Positions 1-5,925 of a stretch of DNA of 5,943 nucleotides are shown here, piece by piece (position 1 is the first letter of the stretch; each line of letters opens with the position of its first letter). Source of the stretch: Bryobacterales bacterium. GTDB lineage: Bacteria > Acidobacteriota > Terriglobia > Bryobacterales > Bryobacteraceae. The stretch lies in the NCBI GenBank assembly GCA_003164075.1, contig PLRZ01000129.1:5153-11095 (forward strand), written 5' to 3'. A program made the position numbers and the translations under genes. Below the pieces are notes generated by a model. That model saw only the letters and a program-made list of their open reading frames with translations, was not told the origin of the DNA and did no database searches.

Positions 1-226
1 CTGAATCAGGCCCGCTGTTCGAATTAGGATCGAGCGAAGGCGAGCACCGCCTGCCCCCCTGCGGGCTCACTGCAAATTCCACAACATCAGGAGTTCTGAC
101 GTTATCGAAAGTTGATTTAGAACCGCGAGTACTCTCCAGGTACCTGCATGACTGTTGCCGGCGGCCGCCGCTTCGCATAATGGACTCGTTCGGGAAAATC
201 ACGAGACGAACGCACGGGGTCAACTG
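1..226. other. Non-coding or uncertain left flank
   Basis: No convincing gene is seen here. Plus-strand frame 3 is open from the window edge to a TGA at 225-227 that overlaps the PilZ ATG (TGATG), which would suit translational coupling. The implied roughly 74-residue peptide resembles nothing I recognise, and an open run this long is not rare in GC-rich DNA. Two small potential hairpins lie at 38-52 (AGGCG / CGCCT, loop AGCAC) and around 53-66 (GCCC / GGGC). They could be the 3' end of a transcript from outside the window. One copy of the 18-bp repeat sits at 84-101. An ATG at 148 opens only a 10-codon frame. Confidence 0.4.
84..101 (+). repeat. 18-bp inverted repeat, left copy
   Basis: The sequence ACATCAGGAGTTCTGACG occurs here and, as its exact reverse complement, at 5919-5936. 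The match stops on both sides (A83 and T102 do not pair with the partner's flanks). Its core, TCAGGAGTTCTGA, is itself a near-palindrome around a central G, with one mismatched pair. It lies 126 bp upstream of the PilZ start codon, so it could be an operator-like site or the end of a dispersed repeat. No transposase is associated with it. Confidence 0.75.
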
Positions 227-658
227 ATGGAATGGTCTGAAGAAGTGAGACAAATCGAGAGCATCAACGGCGACCGCCGGCAGGACCGCCGCTACGGGAT
301 CCACCTCGACTTACGCTGGAAGCTGATTCGCCGCCGGCGCGTGTTGGAGACAGGCGTCGGCCAGACGGTCGACTTGTCGAGCGGCGGCATCCTGTTTGAC
401 CCGGGGCGTCAACTGCCCGTGGGCCTCAACGTGGAACTGTCCATCTCCTGGCCGGTACTACTGCGGAACGTCGCGTCCATGCAACTCATTGTCTCCGGCC
501 GCATTGTACGGACCAGCCAAAATCGCACCGTCGTGGCGATGGCACAGCACGAGTTCCGGACCACAGGCGTGTTGTCCGACCAGAGCACCACACTACGCAC
601 ACCCTCGACATTGCTGGCCACCGGCACCGACGGGACTTCCCTCGGAAAATACCGGTAA
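227..658 (+). CDS. Single-domain PilZ protein (probable c-di-GMP receptor)
   Basis: A 143-residue protein made almost entirely of one PilZ domain, the family that binds the second messenger cyclic-di-GMP and passes the signal to motility, adhesion or secretion targets. Both ligand motifs are visible: the arginine motif as RRQDRR (R17-R22, satisfying RxxxR) and D49-x-S51-x-x-G54 (DLSSGG). The beta-rich stretch that follows includes the WP at 75-76 and GRIVR at 91-95. I chose the ATG at 227 over an in-frame TTG at 155 because the extra 24 residues are alanine-rich and poorly structured, and a GGGG run (216-219) sits 7 nt upstream of the ATG. The residues after about 112 look disordered. No signal peptide or membrane segment is present. 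It converges on the nucleotidyltransferase gene with a 27-bp gap and has no visible effector partner, so its target is unknown. Confidence 0.87.
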   Translation: MEWSEEVRQIESINGDRRQDRRYGIHLDLRWKLIRRRRVLETGVGQTVDLSSGGILFDPGRQLPVGLNVELSISWPVLLRNVASMQLIVSGRIVRTSQNRTVVAMAQHEFRTTGVLSDQSTTLRTPSTLLATGTDGTSLGKYR

Positions 659-685
659 ATCACTCGCGTGGCCGGCCCCTCGTCT

Positions 686-2029
686 TCAGCCCTGCCGTCC
701 GCGGCGAGCCATGGCCGTCTCCGGCGTGGCCCAACTGCTGGGTGGCGGCCCCGGCGGAGGCGCCGGTGGAGCGTCGGCAATTACGGGCTTCGTCACTTTA
801 CGGTCCAAATGGACGGCAATGAAAGAATCGCGCGCTTTGTCGTATTTGGGAGTGCCGGGCTTGCCCTCAATGGTGGCCCATTCCTCCGGCGCGATCTCCT
901 GCAGGAGCGGAAGGTACTTCTGATAGTAGTTGCGCATCCGCTCCTGCACGGGCTTGAAGGTGGAGTGGTAAAGCTGAAACAGGATTTCGTCGGGCGCCGC
1001 CGCGGTCATGATCCGATACACGTGGGAAGCCTTTCGGACGCGGGCCGCGCGCAACAATGCCTCCAGTTTCCTGGCCCGCGCCTCCAGTTTTTGCCAGGGT
1101 TCCAGTTCGGTCTTGGCCATCTCCGTGGCCTTGACCAGAGCCTGCTTTTCCTTGACGGTGAGTTTCTCGGTCAGAACATAGAGGAATGGCCCGAACCGCG
1201 CCGCGCGCGAAGGGGCGTCGTCGGGCAGCAGCTTGCTGTTTTTTTCGAATCGCTGAATGCCCGGCAAATTGAGCTTGGGCCCGGCCAGCGCGGGTGAAAA
1301 CAGCGCCAACAACCCGGCCTCCTCCAGCGCCTTCAGGATTTCGGAGGGGTTGTCTTCCAGGCTGATGCGTTTCAGTTCTTCCCCCAGAACGCGCGGTGGA
1401 ATCAGCTTCTCCACTTCGGCTTCGCGCGCATTGGACACCTGCATTCGGGTTCGTTCCTCCACGGTGAACTCCAGGCGCACGCGGAAACGGATGAGCCGCA
1501 ACAAGCGCGAAGGGTCGTCGTAGAAACCGTAGGCGCCGATGGCGCGAAGTTCGTGCCGTTCGATGTCCGCCAGTCCGTTCATGGGGTCGAGCAGCAGGCC
1601 GCGCGAGGCCTTGTTCAGGCTCAGGACGATGGCATTGCAGGTAAAGTCGCGGCCTCGCAGGTCTTCCTGAATGGTGGCCTGCGACACCTGGGGCTTGGCC
1701 CCGCTGTGGGCGTATTTTTCCTGACGGGACATGGCGACCGACGCCGTGACGCCGCTGGCGAAGACCAGTTCGGCGCTCTTGCGGGTCTCATCGGCGGAGA
1801 CGGTCTGGGCGCCGGTGCTTTCGCAGATGCTTTTGGCCACCTTTAGAGCGTTGCCTTCGACCACGAAATCGAGGTCCCGGATCCGCAGGCCGGCCAGCAT
1901 ATCGCGCATCGCGCCGCCGGTCAGGAAGAGGTTCACATTGGCCTGTGCCGCAGCCAGTTGAACGTCTTCAACCACCCGGTTCTGGTCCGGACTCAGGTGG
2001 CTTTCCAACATGTAGACGTAATCGCTCAT
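686..2029 (-). CDS. CCA-adding enzyme / poly(A) polymerase family nucleotidyltransferase
   Basis: A 447-residue class II nucleotidyltransferase, the family that adds CCA (or A tails) to RNA 3' ends in the cytoplasm without a template. Visible motifs, in order: GGAMRD (38-43) and the metal-binding DLD (D52, D54); the ribose-recognition motif RGRDFTCNA (125-133); DPMNGLADI (148-156); the base-recognition motif DDPSRLLR (171-178), corresponding to the usual EDxxR; and PPRVLGEELKRI (211-222). No HD phosphohydrolase domain is seen. The C-terminal region carries a shortened version of the usual tail signature (about 387-412) and ends in a proline-rich tail (421-430). The ATG at 2029 is the first start codon in an upstream frame that stays open for at least 70 nt without ATG, GTG or TTG. 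GAGAG lies 8 nt before it. It sits 52 bp downstream of xerD on the same strand, so co-transcription is likely. Whether it adds CCA, CC, A or poly(A) cannot be told from motifs alone. Confidence 0.9.
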   Translation of the reverse strand: MSDYVYMLESHLSPDQNRVVEDVQLAAAQANVNLFLTGGAMRDMLAGLRIRDLDFVVEGNALKVAKSICESTGAQTVSADETRKSAELVFASGVTASVAMSRQEKYAHSGAKPQVSQATIQEDLRGRDFTCNAIVLSLNKASRGLLLDPMNGLADIERHELRAIGAYGFYDDPSRLLRLIRFRVRLEFTVEERTRMQVSNAREAEVEKLIPPRVLGEELKRISLEDNPSEILKALEEAGLLALFSPALAGPKLNLPGIQRFEKNSKLLPDDAPSRAARFGPFLYVLTEKLTVKEKQALVKATEMAKTELEPWQKLEARARKLEALLRAARVRKASHVYRIMTAAAPDEILFQLYHSTFKPVQERMRNYYQKYLPLLQEIAPEEWATIEGKPGTPKYDKARDSFIAVHLDRKVTKPVIADAPPAPPPGPPPSSWATPETAMARRGRQG

Positions 2030-2061
2030 CGCATGCGCTCTCGATTCCTCACCTCTTGGCG

Positions 2062-2081
2062 GCGGTCCAGGTAAGGACCGC
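2062..2081 (-). other. Intercistronic hairpin after xerD
   Basis: A perfect 7-bp stem (GCGGTCC at 2062-2068 with GGACCGC at 2075-2081, 6-nt loop) begins immediately after the xerD stop codon (TGA, 2084-2082). There is no T-run after it on the minus strand, so it does not look like a standard intrinsic terminator. It may protect the upstream mRNA end or dampen read-through into the nucleotidyltransferase gene. Confidence 0.5.
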
Positions 2082-2990
2082 TCAGGCCCTCGGGTGGTGC
2101 TCCTCTACCGTTTGCCGAAGTCTCGACCGCATGACGTGGGTATAAATCTGTGTGGTCGAGATATCGGAATGGCCCAACATGACCTGTACGCTACGCAGGT
2201 CGGCCCCTCCTTCCAACAGGTGCGTAGCAAAACTGTGACGCAACACGTGGGGCGTAAGTCCATGAAAAATACCGGCCTTTCTGCCGTATCCGGCCAGCAG
2301 CTTCCAAAAGGCCTGGCGCGTGAGGCAACTGCCCCGGGCGGTTATGAAAAGGTACCGGCTGGCGCGGCCTTGGAGCAGCGCGGCGCGCCCGGTTTCGAGG
2401 TAGGCCGCGACCGCCCTCATGGCGTCCCGGCCGGCGGGCACCAGCCGCTGCTTGTTTCCCTTACCGGTGGTGCGGACGATGCCCATATCCAAATTGCAGT
2501 CGCCCAGCCCGAGACGGCACAGCTCGGACACCCGCAGGCCGGTGGCGTACAGCAGTTCCAGCATGGCGCGGTCTCGCAGGCCGGTCGGACGGGTCGCGTC
2601 CGTGGCTTGAATGATTTTCTCAATGTCCTCTAAATTCAGAAACTTAGGAATGTTCTGCCACTGCCGGGGGGTACCCAGGTGTTCAGTCGGATCGGTAGAA
2701 ATCTGGTCTTCCCCCAGGAGAAAGCGGTAGAACCCCCGGATCGTGGTCAAATGCCGGGCGATGGACCTGGTGTTGAGACCCGACTGGTACAAATGGTCCA
2801 GATAATGGCGCAGGCCTTCCGCGCCGGGAAGCTCGGAAGTTTGTCCTATAAAATCGCTTAGCTTGGCCAGATCGAGGGAGTATGCCTCCAGGGAGTTGGC
2901 CGCGAGACCTTTCTCCAGCCGGCAGAAGTTGAGGAACGCGGTTATCTGGTTCTGCAGATGGGCCGTTTCGGCGGTGAGCACTCCAGACAT
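2082..2990 (-). CDS. xerD: Tyrosine site-specific recombinase, XerD type
   Basis: A 302-residue tyrosine recombinase, the normal length for XerC/XerD, which together resolve chromosome dimers at dif during division. The N-terminal SAM-like core-binding domain spans about residues 10-95. The catalytic domain shows the full active site: R153 (in GLRVSEL), K177 (TGKGNKQR), H248 and R251 (HVLRHSF), H274 (LGHSD) and the nucleophile Y283 (TTQIYTHV). I chose the ATG at 2990. An in-frame ATG at 3071 would add 27 non-family residues and run into the divergent gene at 3029. No strong Shine-Dalgarno is seen before 2990. Its linkage to a housekeeping nucleotidyltransferase and the absence of phage or integron genes favour chromosomal Xer over an integrase. 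XerD rather than XerC is a judgement from overall resemblance. Confidence 0.9.
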   Translation of the reverse strand: MSGVLTAETAHLQNQITAFLNFCRLEKGLAANSLEAYSLDLAKLSDFIGQTSELPGAEGLRHYLDHLYQSGLNTRSIARHLTTIRGFYRFLLGEDQISTDPTEHLGTPRQWQNIPKFLNLEDIEKIIQATDATRPTGLRDRAMLELLYATGLRVSELCRLGLGDCNLDMGIVRTTGKGNKQRLVPAGRDAMRAVAAYLETGRAALLQGRASRYLFITARGSCLTRQAFWKLLAGYGRKAGIFHGLTPHVLRHSFATHLLEGGADLRSVQVMLGHSDISTTQIYTHVMRSRLRQTVEEHHPRA

Positions 2991-3017
2991 CGTGCCAATG
3001 ATACAATAAGCCGCGAA

Positions 3018-3030
3018 ATGTTTGAAACAT
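3018..3030. promoter_or_regulatory. 13-bp perfect palindrome between divergent genes
   Basis: ATGTTT-G-AAACAT is a perfect palindrome that includes the first two bases of the ATG at 3029 and lies 28 bp upstream of the xerD start. Position makes it a candidate operator, but about one palindrome of this size is expected by chance in a window this long. A -10-like TACAAT (3002-3007, plus strand) lies just to its left without a good -35. Confidence 0.3.
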
Positions 3031-3538
3031 GGTTGTTGCAATAGAGGAACTTTTGGCCAGCTCCACAACAAAAAAGGCGCTGATTCGCCGTTTTCACCGG
3101 GAAACTCTCGCCGGATACCTAAATCCCGTTACTTTTCTGCAACCTGCGGGGATCGAACTGCTCTCCGCGGAAGGCCAGGTGGCGATCGTTTCCTACGATG
3201 AGGTCAAGATGGCCAGCTTCGTTCGCGATTTCGACCAGACGGAGGAGCAGGATCGGCAGGTTTTCCAAACCCGTCCCAAGATGGCGGGACTGTGGGTGAG
3301 CTTTCGGTTCCGCGATGGCGAAGCGATGGAAGGAATTCTGCCGAACAACCTTTTGCAAATTGAACCCCACGGGTTTGTGGTGGTTCCACCCGATCCGTAC
3401 GGCAACCGGCAGCGGGTTTTCGTTCCGCGGGTGGCACTGCTGTCGGTCGAGGTTCTGGGGGTGGTGGGGAGCCCGCTCAAGAAACGGAAAGCGAAGGCGG
3501 ATGCGGCGGATCAAATCGGTCTGTTCGATGAACAGTAA
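3029..3538 (+). CDS. Conserved-looking protein of unknown function, beta-rich core
   Basis: A 169-residue soluble protein with no signal peptide or membrane segment. I do not recognise a characterised family with certainty. The layout recalls uncharacterised acidobacterial proteins, possibly of the DUF6982 type, but that is from memory. It has two apparent parts. Residues about 15-68 (KKALIRRF ... VSYDEVK ... FVRDFD) form alternating strands. Residues about 87-145 (GLWVSFRFRDGEAMEGILPNN, then VFVPRVALLSVEVLGVVG) look like a small beta-barrel built around an RDG turn. The tail (150-160) is basic and ends DQIGLFDEQ. The ATG at 3029 has no clear ribosome-binding site. An in-frame TTG at 3053 follows AGAGGA (3043-3048) by 4 nt and could be the true start, removing 8 residues. 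It is transcribed divergently from xerD across at most 38 bp, so regulation may be shared. Confidence 0.75.
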   Translation: MVVAIEELLASSTTKKALIRRFHRETLAGYLNPVTFLQPAGIELLSAEGQVAIVSYDEVKMASFVRDFDQTEEQDRQVFQTRPKMAGLWVSFRFRDGEAMEGILPNNLLQIEPHGFVVVPPDPYGNRQRVFVPRVALLSVEVLGVVGSPLKKRKAKADAADQIGLFDEQ

Positions 3539-3541
3539 AAG

Positions 3542-3569
3542 GTGCCAAAAATCTCAAATACGGTATACT
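3542..3569 (+). promoter_or_regulatory. Putative sigma70-type promoter of the TPR gene
   Basis: A good -10 box TATACT (3564-3569, 5 of 6 to consensus) lies 16 bp after GTGCCA (3542-3547, 4 of 6 to TTGACA), in an AT-richer stretch just after the stop codon at 3538. Transcription would start near 3576, leaving a leader of about 30 nt before the ATG at 3608. Confidence 0.45.
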
Positions 3570-3583
3570 GGGTATTTAATACA

Positions 3584-3598
3584 AACTAGTCCCTAGTT
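3584..3598. promoter_or_regulatory. Inverted repeat in the TPR gene leader
   Basis: AACTAG-TCC-CTAGTT is a perfect 6-bp inverted repeat with a 3-bp spacer. It ends directly against the Shine-Dalgarno GGAGG (3599-3603) of the gene starting at 3608. It could be an operator or a small RNA hairpin affecting ribosome access, but repeats of this size also occur by chance. Confidence 0.35.
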
Positions 3599-3607
3599 GG
3601 AGGTTCT

Positions 3608-4801
3608 ATGAAGTTGCGTCGCTTAGGGATGACGATTGCCGGACTCGTCATTTTCGCCGCCAGTTCCCTGGCCCAGATCACGACCCTGGAGGGGACCGTC
3701 ACAGGCGCGGATGGCAAGCCTGCTGTCGGGGCAATGGTCAAGATCCACCGCGTGGACGTCAAGTGGGATACCACGGTGAAAACCGATAAACGGGGCCACT
3801 ACATCCATACCGGCGTTCCCCTGGGTACATTTGAAATAACTGTCACGGTCGACGGCAAAGAAGTCGACAAGCTGAGTGGCGTGAAGTCCACGTTGGGCGA
3901 ACATCCTCCCACGAACTTCGATTTGCGGAAATCGGCTAACGCAGCCAATTCCCCCACGCAGGCGCTCATGCAGAAGGCCCTGGAGACCGGGCAGATTTCG
4001 GATGAGTTGAAGCGCCAGATGTCTCCGGAGCAGAAGGCCGCGCTGGAAAAGCAGATGACGGAACAGAAGGGCAAGATCCAGAAGCAGAAAGCCCTCAACG
4101 ATTCGTTCAACGAAGGCGTCACGGCGTTGCAGGCGGCGCCTACGCAGGCCACACCCGAGGCCAGGGCAGAGCAGTATCAGGTTGCCGTGACAGCCCTGCT
4201 AAAGGCCGGCGAGGTGGATCCCGCCCAGCCGGCGGTATGGGCAAATCTGGGCGACGCCTATCTGGGGTTGGCGAGCACCAAGACCGGGCCGGAGTTCGAC
4301 GATGCGACGGCTAAAGGTATTGACGCTTACAACAAATCCATCGCGCTCAAGCCCGACGATCCCGCCACCCACAATAATTATGGATTGGCGCTGGCCAAAG
4401 CCAAGAAGTACACCGAGGCGGAAGCGGAATTACGAAAGGCCGCCGATCTGGACCCCGCCACCGCTTATTCCAGGTTCTACAATCTGGGGGCACTGTTGAG
4501 CAATATCGGTCAGGCCGCACCGGCATCCAAGGCCTTTAAGGCAGCCATTGACGCGGCTCCGGACAATCCCAAGAACGCCGAATCTTATTATCAGTTCGGA
4601 CTCAGTCTGGCGGGTCAGGCGACGGTGGACAAAGACGGCAAGTTCGTCTTCCCTCCGGGAACGTTGGAGGCATTCCAAAAGTATCTGGAAATGGCGCCTA
4701 CCGGTCCGAATGCGCAAGCCTGCAAAGACATGATCGCGCAATTGGGCGGCAGCATTGAGACCAATTTCAAGAATCCCAATGCGGCCAAGAAGAAGAAGTA
4801 A
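3608..4801 (+). CDS. Exported TPR protein with carboxypeptidase-regulatory-like N-terminal domain
   Basis: A 397-residue protein preceded by a strong GGAGG 4 nt before the ATG. Residues 1-22 form a signal peptide (KLRR, hydrophobic core, cleavage probably after SSLA before Q23), with no lipobox cysteine, so it is likely periplasmic. Residues 24-107 resemble a CarboxypepD_reg-like beta-sandwich (LEGTVTGADGKPAVGAMVKI, then TDKRGHYIHTGVPLGTFEITV). A charged helical linker follows (116-165, rich in K, E and Q). From about 187 come TPR-like helical pairs; the clearest ends are AIALKP-like (244-249), KAADLDP (277-283), AAIDAAPDNP (312-321) and YLEMAP (359-364). The C-terminus is a KKKK tail. TPR arrays bind partner proteins and the sandwich may bind protein or glycan, so an envelope scaffold role is inferred. 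No catalytic motif is visible. The TRASH mini-protein gene begins 45 bp downstream. Confidence 0.88.
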   Translation: MKLRRLGMTIAGLVIFAASSLAQITTLEGTVTGADGKPAVGAMVKIHRVDVKWDTTVKTDKRGHYIHTGVPLGTFEITVTVDGKEVDKLSGVKSTLGEHPPTNFDLRKSANAANSPTQALMQKALETGQISDELKRQMSPEQKAALEKQMTEQKGKIQKQKALNDSFNEGVTALQAAPTQATPEARAEQYQVAVTALLKAGEVDPAQPAVWANLGDAYLGLASTKTGPEFDDATAKGIDAYNKSIALKPDDPATHNNYGLALAKAKKYTEAEAELRKAADLDPATAYSRFYNLGALLSNIGQAAPASKAFKAAIDAAPDNPKNAESYYQFGLSLAGQATVDKDGKFVFPPGTLEAFQKYLEMAPTGPNAQACKDMIAQLGGSIETNFKNPNAAKKKK

Positions 4802-4813
4802 GAGCTGAGTATA

Positions 4814-4841
4814 CGGGGCTGGATCCCATGGTCCGGCCCCG
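4814..4841 (+). terminator. GC-rich hairpin after the TPR gene (terminator-like, no U-tract)
   Basis: CGGGGCTGGA (4814-4823) pairs with TCCGGCCCCG (4832-4841), giving ten pairs with one T-G wobble and an 8-nt loop. It starts 12 nt after the TPR stop codon and ends 5 nt before the next start codon (4847). No T-run follows, so it is not a classical intrinsic terminator. It might attenuate read-through or hide the start region of the downstream gene. Confidence 0.5.
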
Positions 4842-4846
4842 ATCGC

Positions 4847-5119
4847 ATGATCTCGGCCCTGATTCGCGAATTCGTTATACCCCTGCTGCTCTTTTTGTTT
4901 TTGCGCGCGGTATTGCGCAATGTCTTTGCCGGATTCCGGCGTCCAGCCTCCCGGCCCCCGGCCGCTTCCGCACCGCCGCCCGTGCGCCCGGGTGGAGTGC
5001 TCCACAAGGATCCGGTCTGCGGCACTTATGTGTCGGGCGATTCCGGCACCATGCAAACCATCAACGGCCGGATGGTGTACTTCTGTTCGCCGGAGTGCCG
5101 GGACAAGTACCGCGAATAG
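4847..5119 (+). CDS. Small membrane-anchored TRASH/YHS-type metal-binding protein
   Basis: A 90-residue protein in three parts. Residues about 4-29 form one hydrophobic helix (VIPLLLFLFL). Residues 30-50 are a proline/arginine linker. Residues 53-90 are a TRASH/YHS-like module with KDPVCGTYV near its start and YFCSPECRDKYRE at its end. The cysteines C58, C80 and C84 follow the spacing C-x21-C-x3-C, typical of modules that hold a metal ion such as zinc or copper, or act as metal sensors. With Arg and Lys flanking the helix, the module probably faces the cytoplasm, but topology is uncertain. The ATG at 4847 has no clear Shine-Dalgarno and lies just beyond a GC-rich hairpin, so expression may depend on the upstream TPR transcript. 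The partner and the metal are unknown. Similar short anchored TRASH proteins are common as uncharacterised genes. Confidence 0.8.
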   Translation: MISALIREFVIPLLLFLFLRAVLRNVFAGFRRPASRPPAASAPPPVRPGGVLHKDPVCGTYVSGDSGTMQTINGRMVYFCSPECRDKYRE

Positions 5120-5289
5120 CCGGGATCAGGTGTAACGCGCCCGCGATATTCTCCCCCGTCATTCCCGAATTCGGCTCGATAGCCTCTGACGATCTTTGCC
5201 TCTTGGGTGGAGCAGTGTTCGAAATGGCCCGAAACGGGTCAAGAGAGTGCCGGCAGGCGCGGCGAAGCGAACATCGCGATCCGTTACAC

Positions 5290-5706
5290 TCAGGGGCGCG
5301 GGATGGTGTAGTTGTGAGCGACGACCACACCCGTGACGGCGGCGTCCCCGGAATTAATCACGGTCAGGAGATGGTAGAGACGCGCGGACGGGCGGTGGCG
5401 GAGAATCAGGTATTCCAGGCCGACCACGCTGCCCTGGATCCCGAGTTTGAGCAGCGCGCCGTGAAGTCCGAATGTGCCTTGACTGCCGGACAGGTTGGGA
5501 TTGAGTTCGCGCTTTCCCCAGGAGGATTGTGCGTCCAAGACATTGGCCATCGCCAAGGCCCCCACGCTGCAGCGCCACAGGGCGCGCGCGGTATGGAAGG
5601 TTGCGGCTGGAGGGTCGATCAAAGGCTTGGAAAGTGTTTCTATAGCGTGGTCTTCGGCCTGCAACATACACACGCCCAGGACGAAAGATAGAGTAAGTTT
5701 TCGCAT
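5290..5706 (-). CDS. Small exported protein of unknown function
   Basis: A 138-residue protein. Residues 1-17 look like a signal peptide or N-terminal anchor (MRKLTLSFVLGVCMLQA); the lone C13 is not in a convincing lipobox. The mature part has conserved-looking turns: DAQSSWGKRELNPNLSG (58-74), GTFGLHGALLKLGIQG (77-92), LEYLILRHRP (97-106) and a C-terminal VVVAHNY (127-133). The stretches 80-103 and 110-130 are mildly hydrophobic and could be membrane hairpins. I recognise the general style from hypothetical proteins of Acidobacteriota but cannot name a function. The start follows TAAGG by only 3 nt (upstream minus-strand sequence CTAAGGCGG). It is convergent with the TRASH gene, separated by 170 bp, and has no same-strand neighbour here. 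Confidence 0.72.
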   Translation of the reverse strand: MRKLTLSFVLGVCMLQAEDHAIETLSKPLIDPPAATFHTARALWRCSVGALAMANVLDAQSSWGKRELNPNLSGSQGTFGLHGALLKLGIQGSVVGLEYLILRHRPSARLYHLLTVINSGDAAVTGVVVAHNYTIPRP

Positions 5707-5786
5707 CCGCCTTAGTTATACACCGGCTGAATCTGAGACGGTTGCAAAACGGGCGGAACGGGTACGGGCCTTGGCTGCGTTTAGGT

Positions 5787-5808
5787 TTTGGTACTACTGA
5801 GTACTAAA
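5787..5808. promoter_or_regulatory. Near-palindrome, operator-like
   Basis: TTTGGTACT (5787-5795) and AGTACTAAA (5800-5808) flank a 4-nt spacer ACTG. Eight of nine positions are perfectly complementary and the ninth is a G-T pair. It lies 81 bp upstream of the exported-protein gene on the minus strand, and could equally serve a gene beyond the right edge. Short GTAC-centred repeats like this are typical of dimeric repressor sites, but the regulator cannot be named. Confidence 0.4.
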
Positions 5809-5853
5809 TCGCCCAATCGACTGTTTCGCAGATTCGGATAAGTGCCATCGCTC

Positions 5854-5925
5854 TCTCACGGGGTGCTCTCTGGGCACGGCTCAGTATGTGGGCTCCGAAC
5901 TGGGCCCAGAGGGCGCCCCGTCAGA
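5854..5925 (+). repeat. Long imperfect hairpin (possible structured RNA or repeat unit)
   Basis: Bases 5859-5877 pair with 5902-5920 as a 19-position stem with one mismatch (A5876-G5903) and two G-U wobbles (T5864-G5915, T5867-G5912). Beyond an A-T pair and one mismatch the stem continues for three more pairs (5854-5856 with 5923-5925). The apical loop is about 24 nt. The wobbles pair only if the plus strand is transcribed; on the minus strand they would be A-C mismatches. No U-tract or coding context is visible. Its outer 3' arm runs into the right 18-bp repeat. Confidence 0.55.

Noticed and set aside
668..1297. Plus-strand open frame antisense to the nucleotidyltransferase
   Set aside because: It is a shadow of a gene with clear catalytic motifs; the translation has no domain-like pattern.
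2082..3071. Longer xerD starting at 3071
   Set aside because: The 27 extra residues do not look like a Xer N-terminus and would overlap the divergent gene; the ATG at 2990 gives the normal family length.
5200..5240. tRNA-like T-loop (GTTCGAAAT)
   Set aside because: The bases on either side do not form a T-stem, and no acceptor or anticodon arm can be built around it.
5120..5289. Small gene or terminator between the convergent genes
   Set aside because: Only a weak six-pair hairpin (5226-5240) without a T-run and small palindromes are present; no start with a ribosome-binding site and no convincing peptide is seen.
4828..5691. Long plus-strand open frame (287 codons)
   Set aside because: It overlaps the TRASH gene in another frame and runs antisense to the exported-protein gene. 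Its residues look like low-order GC-rich noise, and both overlapped genes have recognisable features.
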